Positions 1-5,529 of a DNA stretch of 11,559 nucleotides are shown here, one piece after another. The notes beneath the pieces were generated by a model. That model was not told the origin of the DNA. It saw only the letters and a list, made by a program, of their open reading frames with translations, and did no database searches. A program made the translations under genes and the position numbers. Location of the stretch: positions 1-11,559 of the forward strand of contig ONXX01000062.1 in NCBI GenBank assembly GCA_900321955.1, read 5' to 3'. The stretch comes from an uncultured Bacillota bacterium (GTDB lineage Bacteria > Bacillota_I > Bacilli_A > Erysipelotrichales > Erysipelotrichaceae). Every line of letters starts with the position of its first letter. Position 1 is the first letter of the stretch.

Positions 1-1
1 C

Positions 2-460
2 GATTCGACCAGTGTGGAACTTGGCAATGTGCAGGTCTTTCTGAATGAAGGTTATGGCGACTTCGTCAAGCTGTCCAAGGGAAGACTCTATGGAGTGATG
101 GCCGCCGGCTTTATCACCGTTGCGACGATCGCTTACGGATTAAAGATCGGCAGGCAGATCCTTGCCCCGATGTGCAAGGGCGATCCATTCAATGTCTCTG
201 TCGCTGAAAAGCTGCGCGTTCTGGCCATCGTGGTCATGGCGTCCGGTGTCATCACATCCTTTGTCCAGGCTTATACCGGTTCGATGTTCGCCGATCCGGC
301 ACTTCTGGAGCAGCTTTTTAAGGAAGGCGTCGTCAAAAACATCATGATCCACTACAATTTCTCGCTGACCCCGCTGTTTGTCGGCGGCATCCTCTTTCTT
401 CTGTCGTATGTCTTTGAGTATGGCGAAGAACTGCAGCAGCTCTCCGATGAGACGTTATAA
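2..460 (+). CDS. DUF2975 family membrane protein (5' end cut by the window)
   Basis: The reading frame is open from base 2 with no stop before it, so the gene begins upstream. The GTG at 14 is only the first possible start inside the window. About 150 residues are visible, with three hydrophobic segments: near LYGVMAAGFITVATIAYGL, near KLRVLAIVVMASGVITSF, and near LTPLFVGGILFLLSYVF. The C-terminal signature FEYGEELQQLSDETL is typical of DUF2975 proteins, small inner-membrane proteins that usually have four membrane segments, so about one is missing upstream. DUF2975 genes are usually followed directly by a small XRE regulator, and that is the case here (12-base gap, no terminator). Their biochemical role is unknown; they are thought to be membrane partners of the adjacent regulator. 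The family call is by recognition of the C-terminal motif and the neighbour. Confidence 0.8.
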   Translation, partial: DSTSVELGNVQVFLNEGYGDFVKLSKGRLYGVMAAGFITVATIAYGLKIGRQILAPMCKGDPFNVSVAEKLRVLAIVVMASGVITSFVQAYTGSMFADPALLEQLFKEGVVKNIMIHYNFSLTPLFVGGILFLLSYVFEYGEELQQLSDETL

Positions 461-472
461 TAAAAGAGAAGT

Positions 473-688
473 ATGGGACAGATCATATTGAGACTGGATC
501 GGGTGATGGCCGACCGTAAGATGAGTCTGAAGGAGCTTTCCGAGAAAGTGGGCGTTTCCAATGTCAATCTTTCCAAGATGAAGACCGGCAAGATTTCGGC
601 GATCCGCTTTTCCACTCTGGAGGCCATCTGTGAGGCTCTGGATTGTCAGCCCGGGGATATCCTGGAATACGTAAAGGAAGAACAGTGA
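473..688 (+). CDS. Small XRE-family (Cro/CI-type, YozG-like) transcriptional regulator
   Basis: This 71-residue protein is almost entirely one helix-turn-helix domain. The first helices lie at residues 4-25 (ILRLDRVMADRKMSLKELSE) and the recognition region at about 27-40 (GVSNVNLSKMKTG). It ends with the family-typical LEAICEALDCQPGDILEY. It lacks a ligand or oligomerisation domain, as is normal for YozG-like regulators of about 70 residues. It starts 12 bases after the DUF2975 stop with a modest purine-rich site (AGAGAAG), so the two are almost certainly co-transcribed. The stop codon overlaps the next start as TGATG (686-690), which implies translational coupling to the 73-residue protein. 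Function is inferred from the domain: DNA-binding control, probably of its own operon. Targets cannot be read from the sequence. Confidence 0.85.
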   Translation: MGQIILRLDRVMADRKMSLKELSEKVGVSNVNLSKMKTGKISAIRFSTLEAICEALDCQPGDILEYVKEEQ

Positions 689-909
689 TGTGGTTTTTCA
701 CTCAGAAAAAGAAAGAAAAAAAGAACTATGATCCCGAGCTTAGAACGCCGGCGATCCGTGTAAGCATCTGTACCGGCGAACAGGTGGCGGGCTTTGAAAA
801 CAAGGAAAGCGGCCGTTTTGAGGAGATTGCCCTGATCCGCAGCGAAAAAGATCTGAAGGATTTTAAGGAACGCTACGGTATCGAGGGAGAAATCAGAAAG
901 ATCTATTGA
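688..909 (+). CDS. Small conserved-looking 73-residue protein of unknown function
   Basis: I choose the ATG at 688 because it overlaps the stop of the XRE gene (TGATG) and follows an AAGGAAG purine stretch at the correct distance. A longer frame from 643 would lie inside the regulator gene. The protein begins MWFFTQKKKEKK, a very basic, aromatic N-terminus. A soluble part follows, with ICTGEQVAGFENKESGRFEE at its centre and an LKDFKERYGI segment near the end. The ICTGEQVAGF motif and the length remind me of a recurring family of tiny Firmicute proteins that databases have sometimes called 'aspartate dehydrogenase'. I consider that name unsupported, because the protein is far too short for an enzyme with a Rossmann fold. 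No membrane segment or signal peptide is present. There is one cysteine, in the ICTGE motif. A terminator follows immediately, so this is the last gene of the DUF2975/XRE operon. Confidence 0.7.
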   Translation: MWFFTQKKKEKKNYDPELRTPAIRVSICTGEQVAGFENKESGRFEEIALIRSEKDLKDFKERYGIEGEIRKIY

Positions 910-913
910 AAAC

Positions 914-948
914 AGAAAGCGATCAGTATAACACGGATCGCTTTTCTT
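914..948 (+). terminator. Rho-independent terminator of the DUF2975/XRE operon
   Basis: A 9-bp perfect stem, AAAGCGATC (916-924) with GATCGCTTT (936-944), encloses an 11-base loop and runs into TTTTCTT. It begins 5 bases after the stop codon of the 73-residue gene. Confidence 0.85.
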
Positions 949-979
949 ATGCTTTGAAACAAAAGTAAAATATCATATA

Positions 980-1008
980 TTGACATAAATGAATGTTCAT
1001 TTAATAAT
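980..1008 (+). promoter_or_regulatory. Sigma-A-type promoter of tetR-spx-lon
   Basis: A perfect -35 box TTGACA (980-985) is followed by exactly 17 bases and the -10 box AATAAT (1003-1008, five of six matches to TATAAT). Transcription would start near 1015, leaving a leader of about 13 bases before the TetR start codon at 1028. The spacer is filled by an inverted repeat, listed separately. Confidence 0.8.
986..1003. promoter_or_regulatory. Predicted operator for the TetR-family regulator
   Basis: This is a perfect inverted repeat with 8-base arms and a 2-base centre, TAAATGAA-TG-TTCATTTA. It occupies the whole spacer between the -35 and -10 boxes and overlaps the first base of the -10. The TGAATG/CATTTA-type half-sites resemble operators known for TetR/AcrR-family repressors. 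A dimer bound here would block RNA polymerase, so negative autoregulation of the downstream operon is the natural inference. Confidence 0.7.
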
Positions 1009-1027
1009 AAAACGTGAGAGGTGCATT

Positions 1028-1588
1028 ATGAGGACAAGAGATCTGGATAAGCAGCAAAGGATCAAGAACGCGATGATCGCCCTGATCTTAAAGGAGGGCA
1101 TCAACGGCGCTTCGGTGGCCAAGATTGCCAAGGTGGCAGGCGTATCGCCGGCGACCATCTATGTCTACTATGAAAATAAGGAAGAGATGTTGTCGGAGGT
1201 CTTCGGGGAATATGTCCGCAAGTCCTATACCTACATCACCGACAATGTGGTCAATCAGATGAGCGGTGAACAGTTCATTGAGACTCTCATCCGCAGGACC
1301 TATGCCTTTGCCTTGGAGAATCAGGAGATTTTTTCCTTTGTGGAACAGTGTTCTGCCTGTCCGACTCTGCAGGAGAGTGTCAGCCACGACGATTGTTGCA
1401 AGGGCGTCTTCTCTCTCATCCACGACTATCAAAACAGGGGCGTGATCAAGAAGTATTCGGATCCCAACCTGGCTGCTGTACTGTTTGCGCCGGTCAAGTT
1501 TATGGCAAGGAACCGGTCGTCTCATTTAGATGCGGAGGCACAGCTCAATGAGCTGATTGCCATGATGCAGGATCTGCTGCTGTATTAG
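1028..1588 (+). CDS. TetR/AcrR-family transcriptional regulator with a cysteine cluster
   Basis: This 186-residue protein has the usual TetR length. The N-terminal DNA-binding domain covers residues 8-55, with the helix-turn-helix at about 29-48 (SVAKIAKVAGVSPATIYVYY) followed by the conserved ENKEEML. The rest is a helical ligand/dimer domain. I place the start at the ATG at 1028, behind the GAGAGGTG site. An in-frame ATG at 989 lies inside the promoter spacer, upstream of the predicted transcription start, and would not be translated. The ligand domain has four cysteines close together (C108, C111, C123, C124) plus H120, D121 and D122 between them. This could be a thiol-redox or metal-sensing site, but that is inference only. 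The promoter palindrome suggests autorepression. The next gene's ribosome-binding site overlaps this stop codon, so tetR, spx and lon form one operon. Confidence 0.9.
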   Translation: MRTRDLDKQQRIKNAMIALILKEGINGASVAKIAKVAGVSPATIYVYYENKEEMLSEVFGEYVRKSYTYITDNVVNQMSGEQFIETLIRRTYAFALENQEIFSFVEQCSACPTLQESVSHDDCCKGVFSLIHDYQNRGVIKKYSDPNLAAVLFAPVKFMARNRSSHLDAEAQLNELIAMMQDLLLY

Positions 1589-1599
1589 GAGGTGCGTAT

Positions 1600-1977
1600 A
1601 TGATCGTGATCTACACATCAGAAGGATGTTCGTCCTGTCGCAAGGCAAAACAGTACATGAAAGACAATCATCTGAAGTTTATTGAAAAGAACATCAATAA
1701 GGAGACTTTAAAGGAAGATGAGGTCCGCTACCTTTTAAAACGAACCGAAAACGGCACCCAGGATCTGATCTCTTCCCGTTCCCGGATCATCAAGGAAAGC
1801 GAGGTCGACATCGAAGACATGTCCACATCCGATCTGGTCCGTTTCATCGCCGATCATCCGACGATCTTAAAGCGTCCGATCATCGTCGATGGCTATGATA
1901 TGCAGACGGGCTACGACGAGGAACAGATCTCCATCTTTAAGAAAAATGATTTAAGAAAGGTTTCTTTAGCTATATAA
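1600..1977 (+). CDS. spx: Spx, global thiol-stress transcriptional regulator (ArsC/Spx family)
   Basis: Spx binds the C-terminal domain of the RNA polymerase alpha subunit and redirects transcription under disulfide stress. This 125-residue protein has the thioredoxin-like ArsC fold. It carries the redox CxxC switch at C10-S-S-C13, followed by RKA as in B. subtilis Spx. It also has the residues known there to be needed for polymerase contact or activity: G52 (in TENGTQDLI), R60 and R92 (in LKRPIIVDGYDMQTGYDEEQ). It therefore looks like a true Spx rather than an arsenate reductase. It is slightly shorter than the 131-residue B. subtilis protein and ends SLAI rather than in the LAN tail linked to ClpXP turnover. 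A strong AGGAGG (1587-1592) overlaps the tetR stop. The gap to lon is 9 bases, so the genes are co-transcribed. Confidence 0.92.
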   Translation: MIVIYTSEGCSSCRKAKQYMKDNHLKFIEKNINKETLKEDEVRYLLKRTENGTQDLISSRSRIIKESEVDIEDMSTSDLVRFIADHPTILKRPIIVDGYDMQTGYDEEQISIFKKNDLRKVSLAI

Positions 1978-1986
1978 GGAGAAGAA

Positions 1987-4260
1987 ATGTTAGTAATACC
2001 TGTATATAATATGCTGCTGCTGCCGGAAGCGAATCTGTATTTTCAATTGGATCAGCTTCGCAAGATCTCCGGAAGCAGAAGCATTACCCTCAACGAAAAG
2101 ACCATCGTCATTCTGGCGAAAGAGAAGTTTGATCTTTCCCAGATCGACGAAGACAGTTTCTATCCGATCGGCGTGGTCGGCTATGTCTCGGCCTTAAGGG
2201 AAGGCTTTGTGACCATCACCTTACAATACCGCGTCAATCTGGAAAACATCTTTATCAACCCGGACCGTACGATCAAGCTCGGCATCTCCAGACGAAATGA
2301 GATACAGGATCTTGATGAGGACGAGGCAAGGGAAAAACTGAAAGATCTTTTAATCGAGATGAAGAAGTATGCTGCCGGCTTTGAATGGGCCAAGGCGGCC
2401 GATGTCTACATCGACCAGGTCGAATCCTTGAATATGGCGATCTCGATGATGTCGCCATGGCTCAAGCTGAACAACGAAGAACGCTATGCGCTCTTAGAAG
2501 AAGATTCCAACGCCAAGCGGGCACAGATGATCGAAAAGATCATGTATGAATTCCTGGAAGTCGGACGCATCACCAACGAGGCAACCACTTCCCAGCAGAA
2601 GGAATACCAGCAGATGTATCGCGAACAGGCGATCAAGCGTCAGATGGAGCATTTGCAGAAGGAACTGGATGACATGCATCCGGAGAACGTCAGCGATGTG
2701 CAGAAATTTGAAAAGAAGATTGCCGAGTCGGGCATGAACGAGACCGCCCGCAAGGAAGCGATGAAGGTCCTCAACCGTTTAAGACAGGAAGGACAGCAGT
2801 CGGTGGAATCGGGCATCCTCTACGATTACCTGGATTTCATCACTTCTCTTTCCTGGAAGAAGGAAGAAGTACACAATATCGATCTGGATAAGGCCAAGGC
2901 CATTCTGGATGAAGACCATTATGGTTTGGATAAGGTCAAGGAAAGAGTCATCCAGCAGATTGCGGTCATGAATCTGAAGAAGCAGCAGTCCGGTTCGATC
3001 CTCTTGTTTGTCGGTGCCCCAGGTACCGGCAAGACCTCCATCGGCAAGAGTATTGCCAGAGCTCTGGGCAGAGAATACGTCAGAGTTTCACTGGGTGGCG
3101 TACACGACGAGTCGGATATCCGCGGCCACCGCAGGACCTATATCGGTGCCATGCCGGGACGCATCATGGACGGCATCGAAAAAAGCGGCGTCTCCAATCC
3201 GGTCATGGTGCTGGATGAAGTGGATAAGCTTTCCGCTTCCTACAATGGTTCCCCGGCTTCCGCTTTACTGGAAGTGCTGGATCCGGAACAGAACAACACC
3301 TTTACCGATCACTATATGAATGTGCCGTATGATTTATCCGATGTCCTATTCATCTGTACGGCCAATTCGACTGACACGATTCCGGAACCTCTGCTGAATC
3401 GTATGGAAGTCATTCAGTTCAACGGCTATACGCCGATTGAAAAGAAATACATCGCCTTGCGCCATCTGGTGCCAAAATCACTGGAAGCGATGGGCATCAA
3501 TAAGGATCAGCTCACTTTCACTAGTGAGGCGATTGAAACACTGATCAGCGAATACACGGCAGAAGCCGGAGTGCGAGGCTTGCGCAAACAGATCGATACC
3601 TTATGCCGCATGCTGGCAGTGAAAGTATCGGCAAACCCGGAGGAAAAGATCACCGTCACTGAAAACGAAGTACGGGAAATGATGAGCGGCCATCCGGTCT
3701 CTCATTCCAAGATCTTACAAGAAGTCAAACCGGGTGTGGTAACCGGACTTGCCTGGACACCGGTCGGCGGCGAGATCTTATATATTGAGACCCTGCTGAC
3801 AAAAGGAAAGGGCGAACTGATCATCACCGGTCAACTGGGTGATGTCATGAAGGAATCTGCGATGATCGCCTTGTCTTTGGTCAAGGAACACTTCCCGAAG
3901 GAATGCGAGGTTCTGCAGGATCATGATTTGCACATCCATGTGCCTTCCGGTGCAGTGCCAAAAGACGGACCTTCCGCCGGTGTGACACTGACGACCGCTT
4001 TGGCATCGTTGGTGACCGGCAAGAGCGTCGATCCGCATATTGCGATGACCGGTGAAGTGGCTCTTCGCGGCAGTGTCGATCCGATCGGCGGTTTGAATGA
4101 AAAACTGATGGCTGCCCAAAGAGCGGGCGTCACCAAGGTCTTCATTCCGAAAGAAAACCTCATCGATCTCAAGGAAGTATCGGATGAGGTCAAGGATAAG
4201 ATCGAGATCGTTCCAGTCAACAAGATCGAAGAGATCTTGAAAGCGACAGGCATTCTCTAA
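1987..4260 (+). CDS. lon: ATP-dependent protease La (LonA)
   Basis: Lon is a cytosolic hexameric AAA+ protease that degrades misfolded and regulatory proteins. The 757 residues follow the LonA order: a N-terminal substrate-binding domain (about 1-190), a coiled helical region (about 190-290), an AAA+ module and a Ser/Lys protease domain (about 570-757). Visible motifs are Walker A GAPGTGKT (343-350, K349), Walker B with D410/E411 in VMVLDEVDKL, the AAA motif ALLEVLDPEQN, an arginine in LLNRMEVI, and sensor 2 in AEAGVRGLRKQI. The catalytic dyad is S663 (KDGPSAG) and K706 (GLNEKLMAA), 43 residues apart, as in E. coli Lon. It is a little shorter than the B. subtilis (774) and E. coli (784) proteins, with a reduced linker before the protease domain. 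AAGGAG (1976-1981) overlaps the spx stop. All active-site residues are intact. Confidence 0.97.
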   Translation: MLVIPVYNMLLLPEANLYFQLDQLRKISGSRSITLNEKTIVILAKEKFDLSQIDEDSFYPIGVVGYVSALREGFVTITLQYRVNLENIFINPDRTIKLGISRRNEIQDLDEDEAREKLKDLLIEMKKYAAGFEWAKAADVYIDQVESLNMAISMMSPWLKLNNEERYALLEEDSNAKRAQMIEKIMYEFLEVGRITNEATTSQQKEYQQMYREQAIKRQMEHLQKELDDMHPENVSDVQKFEKKIAESGMNETARKEAMKVLNRLRQEGQQSVESGILYDYLDFITSLSWKKEEVHNIDLDKAKAILDEDHYGLDKVKERVIQQIAVMNLKKQQSGSILLFVGAPGTGKTSIGKSIARALGREYVRVSLGGVHDESDIRGHRRTYIGAMPGRIMDGIEKSGVSNPVMVLDEVDKLSASYNGSPASALLEVLDPEQNNTFTDHYMNVPYDLSDVLFICTANSTDTIPEPLLNRMEVIQFNGYTPIEKKYIALRHLVPKSLEAMGINKDQLTFTSEAIETLISEYTAEAGVRGLRKQIDTLCRMLAVKVSANPEEKITVTENEVREMMSGHPVSHSKILQEVKPGVVTGLAWTPVGGEILYIETLLTKGKGELIITGQLGDVMKESAMIALSLVKEHFPKECEVLQDHDLHIHVPSGAVPKDGPSAGVTLTTALASLVTGKSVDPHIAMTGEVALRGSVDPIGGLNEKLMAAQRAGVTKVFIPKENLIDLKEVSDEVKDKIEIVPVNKIEEILKATGIL

Positions 4261-4264
4261 TCAC

Positions 4265-4301
4265 AAACAGCTGAGTTTCATCCTCGGCTGTTTTTCTTTT
4301 T
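4265..4301 (+). terminator. Rho-independent terminator after lon
   Basis: An 11-bp stem (4265-4275 with 4283-4293, one G-U pair) and a 7-base loop are followed by the T-rich tract TTTTTCTTTTT (4291-4301). It begins five bases after the lon stop and cleanly separates the tetR-spx-lon operon from the mgtC-exporter operon. Confidence 0.92.
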
Positions 4302-4329
4302 GGGCGAAGCCTTCTAAAACTGGTAGAAT
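4300..4329 (+). promoter_or_regulatory. Candidate extended -10 promoter for the mgtC-exporter operon
   Basis: TGGTAGAAT (4321-4329) is an extended -10 element (TGn plus TAGAAT, five of six matches). A poor -35, TTGGGC at 4300-4305, lies 18 bases upstream. Transcription would begin near 4336. There is no better promoter in the 152 bases between lon and mgtC. A weaker AT-rich alternative lies at about 4383-4388. Confidence 0.45.
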
Positions 4330-4348
4330 ATACAAGTAGGAAAGAAGT

Positions 4349-4379
4349 CATGAAAACGCATGAAACAGTCGTTTTCGTG
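4349..4379 (+). promoter_or_regulatory. Leader hairpin upstream of mgtC
   Basis: CATGAAAACG (4349-4358) can pair with CGTTTTCGTG (4370-4379), giving 10 bp with one G-U and an 11-base loop. There is no T-tract after it, so it is not a terminator. It lies 22 bases before the AGGAGG of mgtC. It may act as an RNA structure in the leader or as a protein-binding inverted repeat. Confidence 0.4.
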
Positions 4380-4385
4380 AAATAA
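4350..4385 (+). CDS. Candidate 11-residue leader peptide before mgtC
   Basis: A short frame encodes MKTHETVVFVK and stops at 4383-4385. AGGA (4338-4341) sits 8 bases before its ATG, a plausible ribosome-binding site. The frame covers both arms of the leader hairpin, so a translating ribosome would prevent that hairpin from forming. Short leader frames control mgtC in Salmonella (mgtM, mgtP), but there is no sequence resemblance here. Frames this short also arise often by chance. Confidence 0.25.
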   Translation: MKTHETVVFVK

Positions 4386-4412
4386 TATAAGAAAATACAG
4401 CAGGAGGATGCA

Positions 4413-5094
4413 ATGAGTTTATTTCAATATGAATGGCTGCTCAGATTGGTGTGTTCGGTCACGGTCGGAACGCTGCAGATTGGTGTGTTCGGTCACGGTC
4501 GGAACGCTGATCGGTTATGAGCGCCATGTACGTTCCAAGGATGCGGGAATCCGCACGCATGCCATCGTGGCACTGGCCTCCTGTCTGATGATGCTGATAT
4601 CGCAATACGCCTTTCCCGATGCGGGAAAGTTCGACGCTTCCAGAGTGGCTGCCGGCGTCGTCAGCGGCATCGGTTTCCTGGGTGCCGGCCTGATCTTTGC
4701 CCACGATGGTTCGATCTACGGTCTGACGACAGCAGCCGGTGTCTGGGCGACTTCCGGTATCGGCATGGCCTTCGGCGCCGGGATGTATGCCCTTGGCACG
4801 GTCTGCGGCTTGCTGATGTACATCGTGGAAAATGTCTACCAGAAGATCTTCAGCTTCAATCCGCCGTATTCACTGATCAATGTCGCCTTCAAGATGGATC
4901 ACGAAGGAACGATATCCGATATCAATGAGGTTTTGCTGAAGCTTGGCTATAACCATTCGGAAAACAAGATCACTTCCAAGGAAAATTACTGGCAGGTGGA
5001 TACGATGATCCGTACGCGTAAAAATGTATCGCCGAAGCAGCTGAAAGATGAGCTGTCAGAGATACCGCATCTGATCGAAATCTGCATTATTTAG
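4413..5094 (+). CDS. MgtC/SapB-family membrane protein, frame broken by a 34-bp tandem duplication
   Basis: The true start is the ATG at 4413, five bases after a consensus AGGAGG (4402-4407). It reads MSLFQYEWLLRLVCSVTVGT, a typical MgtC first membrane helix. At 4442-4509 a 34-bp segment is present twice in tandem. The frame from 4413 therefore meets TGA at 4518 after 35 codons. The rest of MgtC continues in the +1 frame from within the second copy: IGYERH, AGIRTH, SRVAAGVVSGIGFLGAGLIF and YGLTTAAGVWATSGIG, then a C-terminal ACT-like domain from about NVAFKMDHEG. Without one copy the protein would be 215 residues, normal for the family. As sequenced, full-length product needs a +1 frameshift or initiation elsewhere. 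The ATG at 4429 is in the MgtC frame but has no ribosome-binding site and gives a nonsense N-terminus. TTG 4480 and GTG 4483 inside copy two would lose only about 11 residues. MgtC proteins act in low-magnesium/acid survival and modulate membrane energetics; the role here is unknown. It heads the exporter operon. Confidence 0.85.
4442..4509 (+). repeat. Exact 34-bp tandem direct repeat inside mgtC
   Basis: Copy 1 is 4442-4475 and copy 2 is 4476-4509, identical at all 34 positions. The match stops at both flanks (T versus G before, C versus A after), so the unit is exactly 34 bp. Because 34 = 3x11+1, each extra copy shifts the frame by one. One copy, or four, keeps MgtC in frame; two or three do not. 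The junction between copies creates CTGCAG (4473-4478). Confidence 0.97.
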
Positions 5095-5111
5095 AAAAAG
5101 GGGACGAAACT

Positions 5112-5525
5112 ATGGAGAAACCGCTTTTCAGAGAAAAAAATATCAATCAGATCACTTCACCCGATGAGCTGAACGACTATCTCAAGGTCACCAACACTTC
5201 CGTCTGGACGATCTTGGTTGCCGTCATCCTGCTGTTGTCGGGACTTTTGGTGTGGGCGTCGATCGGTCATCTGGATACCTATGCTGAGGCAAATGTCATT
5301 GCCAAAGACAAGCAGTTACAGATCATCGTTGCCGATCAAAGGGCCAAGATGGTCAAGGACGGCATGACACTGAATATCGAAGGCGAAGAAGTCGTCATCG
5401 AAAATGTAAAGCTCGATGAGTACGGCCGTGCTTTGGCAACGGGCGAACTGGATATCAAAGACGGTGAGTATACAGGCAAGGTGGTCGTGGAAAGCATCCA
5501 TCCGATCAGCTTTCTGCTGAAATAA
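5112..5525 (+). CDS. Short HlyD-like membrane-fusion protein of an NHLM/NHLP-type exporter
   Basis: The 137 residues comprise a short cytosolic N-terminus (LFREKNINQITSPDELNDYL), one membrane segment at about 31-52 (VWTILVAVILLLSGLLVWAS), and about 85 extracytoplasmic residues. The outer part resembles only the two ends of HlyD-family adaptors: VADQRAKMVKDGMTLNIEGE and a final VVVESIHPISFLL strand. The long coiled-coil hairpin and most of the lipoyl domain are absent; full NHLM-type adaptors have roughly 400 residues. The compact form looks clean and complete, not like decay, and I believe similar mini-adaptors recur in gut Firmicutes, though I cannot check. It starts 17 bases after mgtC with an AAAGGGGA site and ends 4 bases before the C39 ABC gene. 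It probably anchors or gates the two ABC proteins in a single-membrane cell. Confidence 0.75.
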   Translation: MEKPLFREKNINQITSPDELNDYLKVTNTSVWTILVAVILLLSGLLVWASIGHLDTYAEANVIAKDKQLQIIVADQRAKMVKDGMTLNIEGEEVVIENVKLDEYGRALATGELDIKDGEYTGKVVVESIHPISFLLK

Positions 5526-5529
5526 ATTT

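Noticed and set aside
643..687. Earlier start for the 73-residue protein
   Set aside because: It would begin inside the XRE gene without a suitable ribosome-binding site. The ATG at 688 overlaps the XRE stop and gives a sensible N-terminus.
989..1027. Earlier in-frame ATG for the TetR gene, adding 13 residues
   Set aside because: It lies inside the promoter spacer, upstream of the predicted transcription start, and has no ribosome-binding site. The ATG at 1028 has one and gives the normal TetR length.
1088..1525. Minus-strand open frame (145 codons) opposite tetR
   Set aside because: It is antisense to a clear TetR gene, has no ribosome-binding site and shows no recognisable motif.
1600..1977. 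Arsenate reductase ArsC
   Set aside because: Same fold family, but the CxxC at 10-13 and the G52, R60 and R92 positions match Spx, and no arsenic genes are nearby.
4302..4412. Bacteriocin precursor gene hidden before the exporter
   Set aside because: The only frame with a plausible start is 11 codons and has no leader or double-glycine motif.
4442..4509. CRISPR-like repeat
   Set aside because: Only two copies exist, directly adjacent with no spacer, inside a coding region. It is a simple tandem duplication.
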